Shown piece by piece: positions 7,250 through 13,458 of a stretch of DNA of 13,458 bases. Position 1 is the first letter of the stretch; each line of letters begins with the position of its first letter. The position numbers were made by a program, and so were the translations under genes. Source of the DNA: RGIG2560 sp964418385 (lineage in GTDB: Bacteria; Patescibacteriota; Microgenomatia; UBA1400; PJMF01); the NCBI GenBank assembly GCA_964418385.1, contig CAYQLH010000024.1, forward strand, positions 1 through 13,458. Direction: 5' to 3'. The notes below the pieces were generated by a model that was given only the letters and a program-made list of their open reading frames with translations, did not search any database and was not told where the DNA came from.

Positions 7250-7434
7250 GTGAAGCTGAGATTTTTGACTACAAAATAGAGATGATCAAAAAGATCAACT
7301 CGATTGATTCGGAGGAGAATTTTGAAAACGAACTGACAAAAATCCAAAACGAGCACTCGGAAGCCCTTGATGAACGGGTCAAACGCTGGCGCGAGCAAGC
7401 ACGCGATGAAAAGATTTCGCCGTCACAACAATAA
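7246..7434 (+). CDS. Small helical protein coupled to the 873-residue orphan
   Basis: A 62-residue, strongly charged and probably all-helical protein (EIFDYKIEMIKKIN; ELTKIQNEHSEALDERVKRWREQARDEK), likely a coiled coil. It has no membrane segment or known domain. A Shine-Dalgarno AGGAAAGG (7234-7241) lies just before the ATG. The start overlaps the upstream stop in the classic ATGA arrangement, so the two proteins are probably made together and may form a complex. No recognisable terminator follows directly. Confidence 0.75.
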   Translation: MSEAEIFDYKIEMIKKINSIDSEENFENELTKIQNEHSEALDERVKRWREQARDEKISPSQQ

Positions 7435-7504
7435 GAATTTAATTCTACACTAACGCTGTATTTTTCACTGATGCCATAATGCTAAACGCGGAGACTGCTA
7501 ATTT

Positions 7505-7566
7505 TTGCTGCACGTGTAGCATTACTATTTTCCAGGTATAAGTGATGAAAAAATGTTACAAATTGG
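7505..7566 (+). repeat. Intergenic CACGTG repeat, copy 5
   Basis: TGCTGCACGTGTAGCA (7506-7521, core 7511-7516) is a near-perfect palindrome with one mismatched pair. TCCAGG (7531-7536) follows, then AATGTTACAAATTGGCG (about 7552-7567), corresponding to the CAAATT block of copies 2 and 3. It sits in the 151-base space between convergent genes, where no promoter is expected. As RNA the palindrome would form a 6-bp stem with an ACGU loop followed by a U-containing stretch, so a weak terminator role is possible. Confidence 0.7.
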
Positions 7567-7585
7567 CGTTTAACACTTTGGTGAT

Positions 7586-10500
7586 TTAAAAGACGATCGC
7601 CCCAAAGAAACTTCGCGAACCCGGAGAGACAAAATTGATGCTGCTGCCAGAAGTGATCGCCGACGGACCGATAATGCGGGGGGCATACGGGATTTGGCGT
7701 TGAACAATCACTTTGAGCTTTTGATCGGGGAAGCCGTTTTGATGCTGATCGTAAAAGCTATAAGTGAAATTGCTACTGGTGATGATGTGCTCTAAACTGA
7801 ATTTTAAGCGGAGCGAGGTGCTTTCGCCGGGGCCAAGGGTGAGTGTGTAAGCATTATCTTCGTCGAGCTCGACAGTGCGACCATCGCGAGAAAGGCTTTC
7901 TAGAGTGGCGCCAACGGGGAGATCAAAAGTGAGGTAGTCAATGGCGGTTTCTTTTTGATTGGTATTGACAAAATCAATGGTGCGCTGGTGGTGAGTTTGT
8001 TTTTGAGTGAGCTCGATTTCGTGAGCGATTTCTTGGGTTAAACCGCTGTTGGCGGCAAGATAATCATCATGCTGAGCGAATGTGTCTAGGAAGCAGATGC
8101 TGGTGTCAAAATTGGGGCACAAAACGCTCGTGGTGCCGTCTGCGAGTCCAGCTTTGGTAATGGCGCTATTGAGGCTGTCATTGGTGGTAAAAAACTGAAA
8201 AGCGTGATCGTCCAGATCTTGAAGGAAATGATAAAAAAGCGCTGGCGCTTTTTCTGGTTGCACGCCGACCAAGGCAGCGCTGACTATGTCCCAGGTTTCG
8301 GCGAGAGCCAGCTCACGTTGAGCGGTGGTTAAAGCGCCAATTCGGGCAGCAATGGTTTCGGTGGCGGGCGTGCCCAGTAAAAGCGTTTCCAGGCGTGAAA
8401 GCGTAGTGAGATTGATGCTCACGGTTAAATCTGGAGTGTAGCCGAGACTGCTGTTGAGATCTTGACCTAGCAGGATGGCGACTTCAGGAAATTCGCGGTG
8501 GAAAGTGAGATTGCGCAAACCGTCGGTTTCGGTCGTTTTGACTTTCTCGAGCTGATGGGGTGTGTGGACACTAATGGGCGAGTGAGCGATAATGGCGCCA
8601 GCGGTGGCCACAGGAGCAATTTCCAGGCTACCGTGCGTAAGCGTGATTTTGCTGGTGCCCATGATCAGGCCACCGCCAGTGCGAGGAGTTTGATCATCCA
8701 GGAAAACGGCGGCGATGGTCAACTTTTGCTGGCTGGCAAGCACCTCGAGGAAAGGCAAATATTCTTTGATCAGTTTGAGACGCTGCTCGAGCAAGTCGAG
8801 CTGCGTGGCAAAAGTTTCGAGTTGAGTGGACTTGGCGACGGTAAGCAAATCGGCGCTTTCATCCGTCAGCAAGCGGCGGACAGTTTTGAGATCGTCGCTG
8901 GTGGGCGTGAGCATTTGCTCGAGAATTTGGACCTCGGAGTAAACGTCGCCTGATTGCTGCGCGGTCAAGGTGGCCAGATACGTGCTGGCGTGATCTTCAA
9001 GGCGATGATAACGATCAATCAGTTTGGTCAAGGAAGCCAGAAAATCGGGGAGATGATTGGATTTCACCAGAGTAAGCGTGGACGTGCGTCGCAGGGCCGA
9101 CGGCGCAAAGCAGCTGTCTAAATCTTGGCAAGTCGGGAAATACGCGCTGAGGCTGGCGGCGACGGCTTTTTGGTTCATTTTGGGCTGCACCAAAAGGAAG
9201 AAAAAGAGCACACAAATTACTGCCAGGCTGGCAGCAAAGGAAATCAAAATCCGGTGAGCGCGCAAGCGCAGGGAAACTTCGGCCCAAGAGTGCGGAAAGC
9301 GGGCAAGGCTAAAATCAGCAGGCAGTTTGAATTGAGGCCAGCGTACACGGAGACGAGGCAATCGGCGTGGGAGATGCCGGGTGCGAACAGAGGCAGGACG
9401 GACAGGTGAGCGCGCGGGAGACGCTTTTTTGAGTGGTTGCTTGCGCAGCTCCGGCAGAGAAGGAATCAGGGTGGGAGTAGCGGTGACAGCGGGATAAATG
9501 GTGGTGGGGAGGGTGGGGCGGGTAAAAACTTGAGTGTGGTGAGCGCGCGTGCCGGCAGACATGGTGGGCACAATGACGGTGGCTTTGGCGGCGGCGGTTT
9601 TTTCGGGAGCGGGCACTTTACAGGCGATTTTTTGGGAGCGCGGAGAGATTGGCTGACATTCTGGTTTGGCGTGAGTGGCGGACTCAAGCTCGAGATAATG
9701 CTCCAAAACCGTGGTTTCGGTGGAAGTGATAGTCGTCCGCACCGCTTTGAGAATTTGGCGTTTGGACGGCTTAGCGGGCAAGGCTAGCGAGGCGTCATGG
9801 CGCGAAACTCGACCCGCAAAAAGAGCACTCAAGCGTGAATTGGTAAAACTGGAGCTGGAAACAGCAAAAGGGCGTTTTTTGGCTTGAGATGGCTTATTTT
9901 CCCCTTTTTGAGTGCGAGCTTGAGCGGCGGTAATTTTAGCAGTGGCAACCGTTTTGGAGGCACTAGAAGCATTTTGAGTAAATTTTTTGTGATCAGAAGT
10001 GCTATTTTTTTCTGGTGGCAAGGTAAAAATTGATTGCTGATTTTTTACGGGCGGCGTTTTAATTTTTGGCGGGGGCAGGGTAAAAGCCTCGAGCTGACCA
10101 CCAGAAGCAGTGAGTTTTTTGGGCTTGGCCACTTTGGGCAAAACGCGACCGTCAACGGCGTCGTAAATTTTTTGCTCGAAAGCTGAAGTGCGGCCGGCGG
10201 GTTGCAGATAGGGAGCTAAATATGCAGGCGTGAGGGCGCGCAAATCTGACTGTCCGGTAAACTCCACCGTGGAGAAAGGAAAGGCAAAATCCACAGGCGG
10301 ATAATTGCTTTCAACTGTCTGGAAGCGGTGATCGGTGATATCTTCCAAGTGGCTAAAAAGTCGCACTGGCGAGATCGCCTCAGCGCTAAACAAAGTTTTT
10401 TCGCCGGTGTACGGCAAAAAAAGCGAAGACTCAATTTGCAAAAGAAAGCTTGACTCGCTCACGAAAAGAAACGGAAAGCCAGGATTGGTGAGCAAACCGG

Positions 10501-10981
10501 CGTCGATTTGAGAGAAAATGAAAGGAAAAGCTGGATGATACGGGCAATCTGCCAGCAAAAGATCACGGACGATGAGGAGATTGGCACGGGGAAACTCTTT
10601 GGCGATGCTGACAAGTTGCAGGTACTGCTCGTGGCAAGATTCGTACCACTGGTGGGTGCTGGCGTCGTCGATATCTGGCGTGGAGTCAAAACGCGCCACC
10701 AAAAGAAGCGGTTCACGCCGCGATCCAAGCAGAGAAAGCAACTTTTTGACGCTAACGCTAGCACCTGCCAGATTAAATAGGCAGATAATTTTATAATAGC
10801 TTTCTTGGAAAACATTGTCGAGGGTGCTGACACTATCCAAATCGGCAAAGGTGTGGCTGACAGCGGCAAAACCATGTGCTTCTAAAATACGAGCGAGGTG
10901 GGCAGACATGGACAAAGCATCCCCAAGGACAAGAATGCGGGGAGTGTTTTTGCTATACTCCGTGACCAAATACTGAGCCAT
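7586..10981 (-). CDS. DUF4012-type single-pass membrane protein with N-terminal Rossmann-like domain
   Basis: A 1131-residue protein of unknown function. Residues ~1-230 resemble an NAD-dependent epimerase/dehydratase fold: a first strand PRILVLGD (14-21) and a later strand IICLFNLAGAS. The glycine motif is degenerate (G20-DA-L-SM-S instead of GxxGxxG), so NAD binding is doubtful. Residues ~285-575 form a low-complexity Lys/Pro/Ala/Ser/Thr linker, very basic near the membrane. One transmembrane helix lies at 578-598 (ILISFAASLAVICVLFFFLLV). The outer part (~600-1131) contains a divergent DUF4012 signature, FLDDQTPRTGGGLIMG (R767-G771), then beta-rich sequence. Orientation is inferred as N-terminus inside from the positive linker. 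I choose the ATG at 10981 rather than 11038: a promoter ends 7 bases before it, and the strand of the Rossmann domain starts soon after. The role is probably at the cell envelope. Confidence 0.83.
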   Translation of the reverse strand: MAQYLVTEYSKNTPRILVLGDALSMSAHLARILEAHGFAAVSHTFADLDSVSTLDNVFQESYYKIICLFNLAGASVSVKKLLSLLGSRREPLLLVARFDSTPDIDDASTHQWYESCHEQYLQLVSIAKEFPRANLLIVRDLLLADCPYHPAFPFIFSQIDAGLLTNPGFPFLFVSESSFLLQIESSLFLPYTGEKTLFSAEAISPVRLFSHLEDITDHRFQTVESNYPPVDFAFPFSTVEFTGQSDLRALTPAYLAPYLQPAGRTSAFEQKIYDAVDGRVLPKVAKPKKLTASGGQLEAFTLPPPKIKTPPVKNQQSIFTLPPEKNSTSDHKKFTQNASSASKTVATAKITAAQARTQKGENKPSQAKKRPFAVSSSSFTNSRLSALFAGRVSRHDASLALPAKPSKRQILKAVRTTITSTETTVLEHYLELESATHAKPECQPISPRSQKIACKVPAPEKTAAAKATVIVPTMSAGTRAHHTQVFTRPTLPTTIYPAVTATPTLIPSLPELRKQPLKKASPARSPVRPASVRTRHLPRRLPRLRVRWPQFKLPADFSLARFPHSWAEVSLRLRAHRILISFAASLAVICVLFFFLLVQPKMNQKAVAASLSAYFPTCQDLDSCFAPSALRRTSTLTLVKSNHLPDFLASLTKLIDRYHRLEDHASTYLATLTAQQSGDVYSEVQILEQMLTPTSDDLKTVRRLLTDESADLLTVAKSTQLETFATQLDLLEQRLKLIKEYLPFLEVLASQQKLTIAAVFLDDQTPRTGGGLIMGTSKITLTHGSLEIAPVATAGAIIAHSPISVHTPHQLEKVKTTETDGLRNLTFHREFPEVAILLGQDLNSSLGYTPDLTVSINLTTLSRLETLLLGTPATETIAARIGALTTAQRELALAETWDIVSAALVGVQPEKAPALFYHFLQDLDDHAFQFFTTNDSLNSAITKAGLADGTTSVLCPNFDTSICFLDTFAQHDDYLAANSGLTQEIAHEIELTQKQTHHQRTIDFVNTNQKETAIDYLTFDLPVGATLESLSRDGRTVELDEDNAYTLTLGPGESTSLRLKFSLEHIITSSNFTYSFYDQHQNGFPDQKLKVIVQRQIPYAPRIIGPSAITSGSSINFVSPGSRSFFGAIVF

Positions 10982-10988
10982 ACCGGAT

Positions 10989-11017
10989 ATTTTACCAGAT
11001 GATAGAAAGAAATTCAA
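10989..11017 (-). promoter_or_regulatory. Promoter of the DUF4012 gene, predicting a near-leaderless mRNA
   Basis: On the minus strand, TTGAAT (11017-11012), a 17-base spacer and an extended -10 TGGTAAAAT (TAAAAT 10994-10989). The expected +1 is at 10982 or 10981, at the ATG. No Shine-Dalgarno sequence is present. The upstream in-frame ATG at 11038 would lie outside this transcript. Confidence 0.68.
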
Positions 11018-11039
11018 CGGCTGTTTCAAAGCGAGCAAA

Positions 11040-11104
11040 TGTAAAACAAACGTTTTACAAATGTTTTACAAAACCAGGCGAAAATTGAAACATAATTTTA
11101 CAAA
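11040..11104. repeat. TTTTACAAA repeats and small inverted repeat upstream of the DUF4012 promoter
   Basis: TTTTACAAA occurs at 11053-11061, 11064-11072 and 11096-11104, offset by 11 and 32 bases, close to one and three helical turns. The first overlaps an inverted repeat TGTAAAAC-AAAC-GTTTTACA (11040-11059). All lie just upstream of the -35 at 11012-11017, a natural place for an activator or an UP-like element. Confidence 0.45.
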
Positions 11105-11164
11105 CGCAAAACACAGCCGCTAAAAGTTGGGATTTGGCAAGCGCCAAAAAAGAGGCGACGACGG

Positions 11165-13390
11165 TCACAGCGACCCATAAGCGTCGGTAAGAATTTGATT
11201 GATGTGCTCAGCAGGAATATCATCGCCGGAAGCGACGATAGCATCTTTGCCAGTCATGAGAATCGTATAAGCGTCGCGGTAGGTCTCAAAATCTTCAGGA
11301 TTGACCAAGTGGTAAAGCTTTTTATAATTGGTGTCAGAAACGCCGAGGTAATTGTTGGTGGGGTCAAAGATGTAATACTTGTCGTGGTAGCGCACGCCCA
11401 CAAAAGCGTGACCGCTTTGGCGCTTGGTGTGCGGGTCTTCGTGAATGCCGCCCAAAAGAATGGCGTCGCAGCCATGATCTTTGAGCAATTGCCAGGCTTC
11501 GTATGAATAGGTGGTACAAATACCAACGCCCTTGACGGCGCCCAGATAGAGCTCGTAGGCAAATTGATGCTGGACAGGCACTGTAGAAAGTTTTTGGATT
11601 AAAAAGTCATGGTCATATTGGATGTGACTCCAGACATAATCGCAAACAAGGACAGCGGTGCGCAATGTTTCCTCGTCACGCTTTTCTGGCGGGACATCAT
11701 CGAGATGGCGCAGTTGCAGTGTAGTGGCGATTTCTTGGAGACGCTGCTTGGTGGCTAAATTGCGAGCGGGCAATTCAGCCATAAACTGATCTATGCCAGC
11801 CAAGAAAAATTCATAATTGGAGTTGCCTTGGACGCAAAAGCGAAAAAAGTCGCTATCACCGTAAAAATGCACTGCTTGTGACGGCGGCAAACGGTAAAAA
11901 TTCTTCTCTAGTGCGTCTTGGTCAAAGGTTAAAGGCGGTTTTTTGAGGATTTCTGGCACCACAGCTTGCAGCGCGGCGACGACAGGAGATTCTGCCGAGT
12001 GATCTTCGTGATCGCGCACTACGAGCTGGAAAAAGGGATCGTCGCCAAAGCGCTCTCGGACTTGATCTGGATCGAACGCTTGCAAACGCTCAGACAAGGC
12101 GCCCGCGAAATCGATTTCGCGGGCGGCGTCCACGGTGTCAAAGTCAAAACCGTGATCTTCCTGATGTTCTTCTGGATAAGAAGCAGGCAGTTCATTGGCT
12201 CTCTGGGAGATCAAGCGAGGGTCAAAAAAATATTTGAGCGTTTCACCGTAGTTTTTTTCTGGATGCTGGTGACGTTCCAGACGCTTATGGATATTTTGCA
12301 TGGCAAACTCGTGGGCCACTAGCTTGTCGAGATCAGCGTTGCGAGCGCATAAGTCTTCCAGTTGCGAACGGGTGACGTCAATGTGGTAATTGTCGTCGTG
12401 GAGATGAAAATAATTGGGCGCTTTTTGGGTAATTTTGAGTTTGGCGACATCAAAAGGAAATGCTTGCTCGCGCAAGGGCAACTGACGAGAGCGTTCAAAA
12501 ACGTCTTGAAACCGAGGATCTTGAGCGCCAAGCTTGTCAATTTGCTCTTGAGAGAGCTTGTGCCCACCCAGGGGATCATAAGCGTAATAATAATCTTTTC
12601 CTGTAAAAATTTGGAGGCGGTTGAGTTGGAAATGTAGGTAATGGTCAGCATCTAGTTGCAAAGCTACCAGCGACTCTTCGTCTTCTTTTTGAATTTGCAA
12701 AGCGCGTTCACTAGGTTCGTACGCTTCCCACGCTTGGTAAATAGCGGCGTCGATTTCGTCGAGACCAGAGTATTCTTGAGTAAAACGATCGTAGCCATCG
12801 ATATCAAGCGTCAGTTGCGTTTTGCCGTCAGAAAGCTTGAAAATTTGATCATAATCATGATCGTGAAACACTTCTTCTATCTGGATTTTAAAGTGAGCGA
12901 GGTCAAATTCCACACCGTCAAAGTTGATCACGTCTATGTATTCTACATCTGCTTTTTCCTCGACAACTGCCACGTCCGCTGAAGTAGCGGATGGATTTAC
13001 CTCTGTACCTGGCGAGGTCACTAATGTTTCCGCTAGTGAAGCTGGCGAAGTGGTTTCTGACATCGGTGCCGACGCGGACGGTTCAAGCGCGCTGGCGTAA
13101 AGCTTCAATGCTTGGTCCGCGTCGGCGTAAACTTGCAAAAACTGATGCCTAGTGAGCACTTGTTGGCGATCACTGCCGTCGGCAAGCATGAGCTGACCAT
13201 TACCAAGATCAACAATGCTCACGGTGCCTGAGTTAATTTGCTCGGAAGAAAATAACGGTGTAACGGTGTTTTTCTCATTTTTGACTTGGCGGCTTTCTTC
13301 CTCGCGCACCAGGAGCGTTTGCGGATGAGCAAAGAATTCACGTGCTGCCTGCGCGGCAATGTCAGAATCGGCGGTTTCCAGAGATAACAT
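11165..13390 (-). CDS. Transglutaminase-like domain protein with internal repeats
   Basis: A 741-residue protein without a signal peptide or membrane helix, so probably cytosolic and very acidic. The C-terminal region (about 575-690) is a transglutaminase-like/papain-fold domain. A helix CDYVWSHIQYD is followed by GVGICTTYSYEAWQLLKDHG (Cys625), SGHAFVGV (His661) and YIFDPTNN (Asp676), the expected Cys-His-Asp order and spacing. Such domains act as proteases, amidases or cross-linkers; which applies here cannot be told. The N-terminal part holds about five degenerate ~45-residue repeats (near 57-100, 182-221, 261-303, 320-363 and 507-552), each a beta hairpin followed by an LTxxQ(F/L)xxL-type helix. 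A Ser/Ala/Thr/Pro linker lies at about 103-140. I start at the ATG at 13390, because an upstream in-frame start (13447) would translate through a terminator hairpin and the promoter. Confidence 0.88.
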   Translation of the reverse strand: MLSLETADSDIAAQAAREFFAHPQTLLVREEESRQVKNEKNTVTPLFSSEQINSGTVSIVDLGNGQLMLADGSDRQQVLTRHQFLQVYADADQALKLYASALEPSASAPMSETTSPASLAETLVTSPGTEVNPSATSADVAVVEEKADVEYIDVINFDGVEFDLAHFKIQIEEVFHDHDYDQIFKLSDGKTQLTLDIDGYDRFTQEYSGLDEIDAAIYQAWEAYEPSERALQIQKEDEESLVALQLDADHYLHFQLNRLQIFTGKDYYYAYDPLGGHKLSQEQIDKLGAQDPRFQDVFERSRQLPLREQAFPFDVAKLKITQKAPNYFHLHDDNYHIDVTRSQLEDLCARNADLDKLVAHEFAMQNIHKRLERHQHPEKNYGETLKYFFDPRLISQRANELPASYPEEHQEDHGFDFDTVDAAREIDFAGALSERLQAFDPDQVRERFGDDPFFQLVVRDHEDHSAESPVVAALQAVVPEILKKPPLTFDQDALEKNFYRLPPSQAVHFYGDSDFFRFCVQGNSNYEFFLAGIDQFMAELPARNLATKQRLQEIATTLQLRHLDDVPPEKRDEETLRTAVLVCDYVWSHIQYDHDFLIQKLSTVPVQHQFAYELYLGAVKGVGICTTYSYEAWQLLKDHGCDAILLGGIHEDPHTKRQSGHAFVGVRYHDKYYIFDPTNNYLGVSDTNYKKLYHLVNPEDFETYRDAYTILMTGKDAIVASGDDIPAEHINQILTDAYGSL

Positions 13391-13396
13391 GCGTTT

Positions 13397-13405
13397 ATTA
13401 TAACA
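13397..13405 (-). promoter_or_regulatory. Extended -10 of the transglutaminase-like gene, predicting a leaderless mRNA
   Basis: On the minus strand, TGTTATAAT (TATAAT 13402-13397) is followed by six bases (AAACGC) and the ATG at 13390, which would itself be +1. No Shine-Dalgarno sequence is present. The -35 region falls inside the terminator hairpin of the preceding gene and matches poorly, so the promoter relies on the extended -10. Confidence 0.75.
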
Positions 13406-13408
13406 CAC

Positions 13409-13433
13409 AAAAACACCCCGCAAACGCGGGGTG
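13409..13433 (-). terminator. Intrinsic terminator of a minus-strand gene beyond the right edge
   Basis: Minus strand: an 8-bp stem CACCCCGC-GTTT-GCGGGGTG (13433-13414) followed by TTTTT (13413-13409). The stem core (CCCCGC/GCGGGG) is the same as in the terminator at 2984-3007. It ends an upstream gene that is not in the window and directly abuts the next promoter. Confidence 0.82.
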
Positions 13434-13458
13434 GAGTGACAAACCAAAGCGAAAAAAA

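Noticed and set aside
9437..9787. Gly-rich 116-residue open frame on the plus strand
   Set aside because: It is antisense to the low-complexity Pro/Ala/Thr linker of the DUF4012 protein. Gly-rich frames are expected opposite Pro-rich sequence, and no ribosome-binding site is present.
10982..11038. Longer N-terminus of the DUF4012 protein starting at 11038
   Set aside because: The extra 19 codons run through a -35/-10 pair whose predicted start site is at 10981-10982, and they add no recognisable domain.
11133..11148. Hairpin TTTGGC-AAGC-GCCAAA after the transglutaminase-like gene
   Set aside because: On the minus strand the T-run precedes rather than follows the stem, and on the plus strand no gene precedes it, so it is not a proper intrinsic terminator.
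12656..12982. 108-residue open frame on the plus strand with hydrophobic stretches
   Set aside because: It is a shadow opposite the acidic repeat region of the transglutaminase-like gene, whose frame has the promoter, domain and length support.
13391..13447. Longer N-terminus of the transglutaminase-like protein starting at 13447
   Set aside because: It would be translated through an intrinsic terminator (13409-13433) and the extended -10 at 13397-13405.

Overview
The window looks like a chromosomal segment from a small-genome bacterium. I think a Patescibacteria/CPR lineage is most likely. The reasons are a single-pass DUF4012-type protein with an N-terminal Rossmann-like domain, several very large orphan cytosolic proteins, a short valyl-tRNA synthetase, and tightly packed genes on both strands. 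This placement is an inference, since no rRNA or single-copy marker phylogeny is possible from this stretch. The genetic code is standard: TGA is used as a stop, for example at 1111-1113 and 7247-7249. I found no tRNA, rRNA, CRISPR array, transposase or prophage gene.

Layout. Plus strand, 1-2013: the 3' part of valS; an overlapping gene for a two-helix membrane protein; and a 92-residue small protein resembling DUF2103. Minus strand, 2021-4193: rplY (ribosomal protein L25/CTC), convergent with the previous group, and behind it a 388-residue Cys/His-containing orphan with its own promoter and terminator. Plus strand, 4628-7434: an 873-residue orphan translationally coupled to a 62-residue helical protein. 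Minus strand, 7586-13390: a 1131-residue membrane protein (degenerate Rossmann domain, long basic Pro/Ala/Lys/Thr linker, one transmembrane helix, DUF4012-like outer domain) and, upstream of it, a 741-residue protein with a C-terminal transglutaminase-like Cys-His-Asp domain. A terminator at the right edge belongs to a further minus-strand gene outside the window.

Two regulatory patterns stand out. First, every promoter I can assign carries an extended -10 (TGnTAtAAT). For the three largest orphan genes the -10 ends only 6-7 bases before the start codon, with no Shine-Dalgarno sequence, which predicts leaderless mRNAs. L25, the 388-residue protein and the 62-residue protein instead have clear Shine-Dalgarno sequences. 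Two start codons (10981 and 13390) are re-assigned on this basis.

Second, the intergenic spaces at 2.8, 2.9, 4.4, 4.5 and 7.5 kb contain five copies of a palindrome built on GCTGCACGTGTAGC. Each is followed at a nearly fixed distance by CTGG-like and CAAATT-like blocks, always in the same orientation. The palindrome resembles the chromosomal centromere site parS (CACGTG core, up to 12 of 16 positions) and is absent from the coding regions. This repeat family is the best candidate for an undescribed system here. A ParB-type partition site, a global regulator site, an uptake or packaging signal, or a family of small structured RNAs are all open possibilities.
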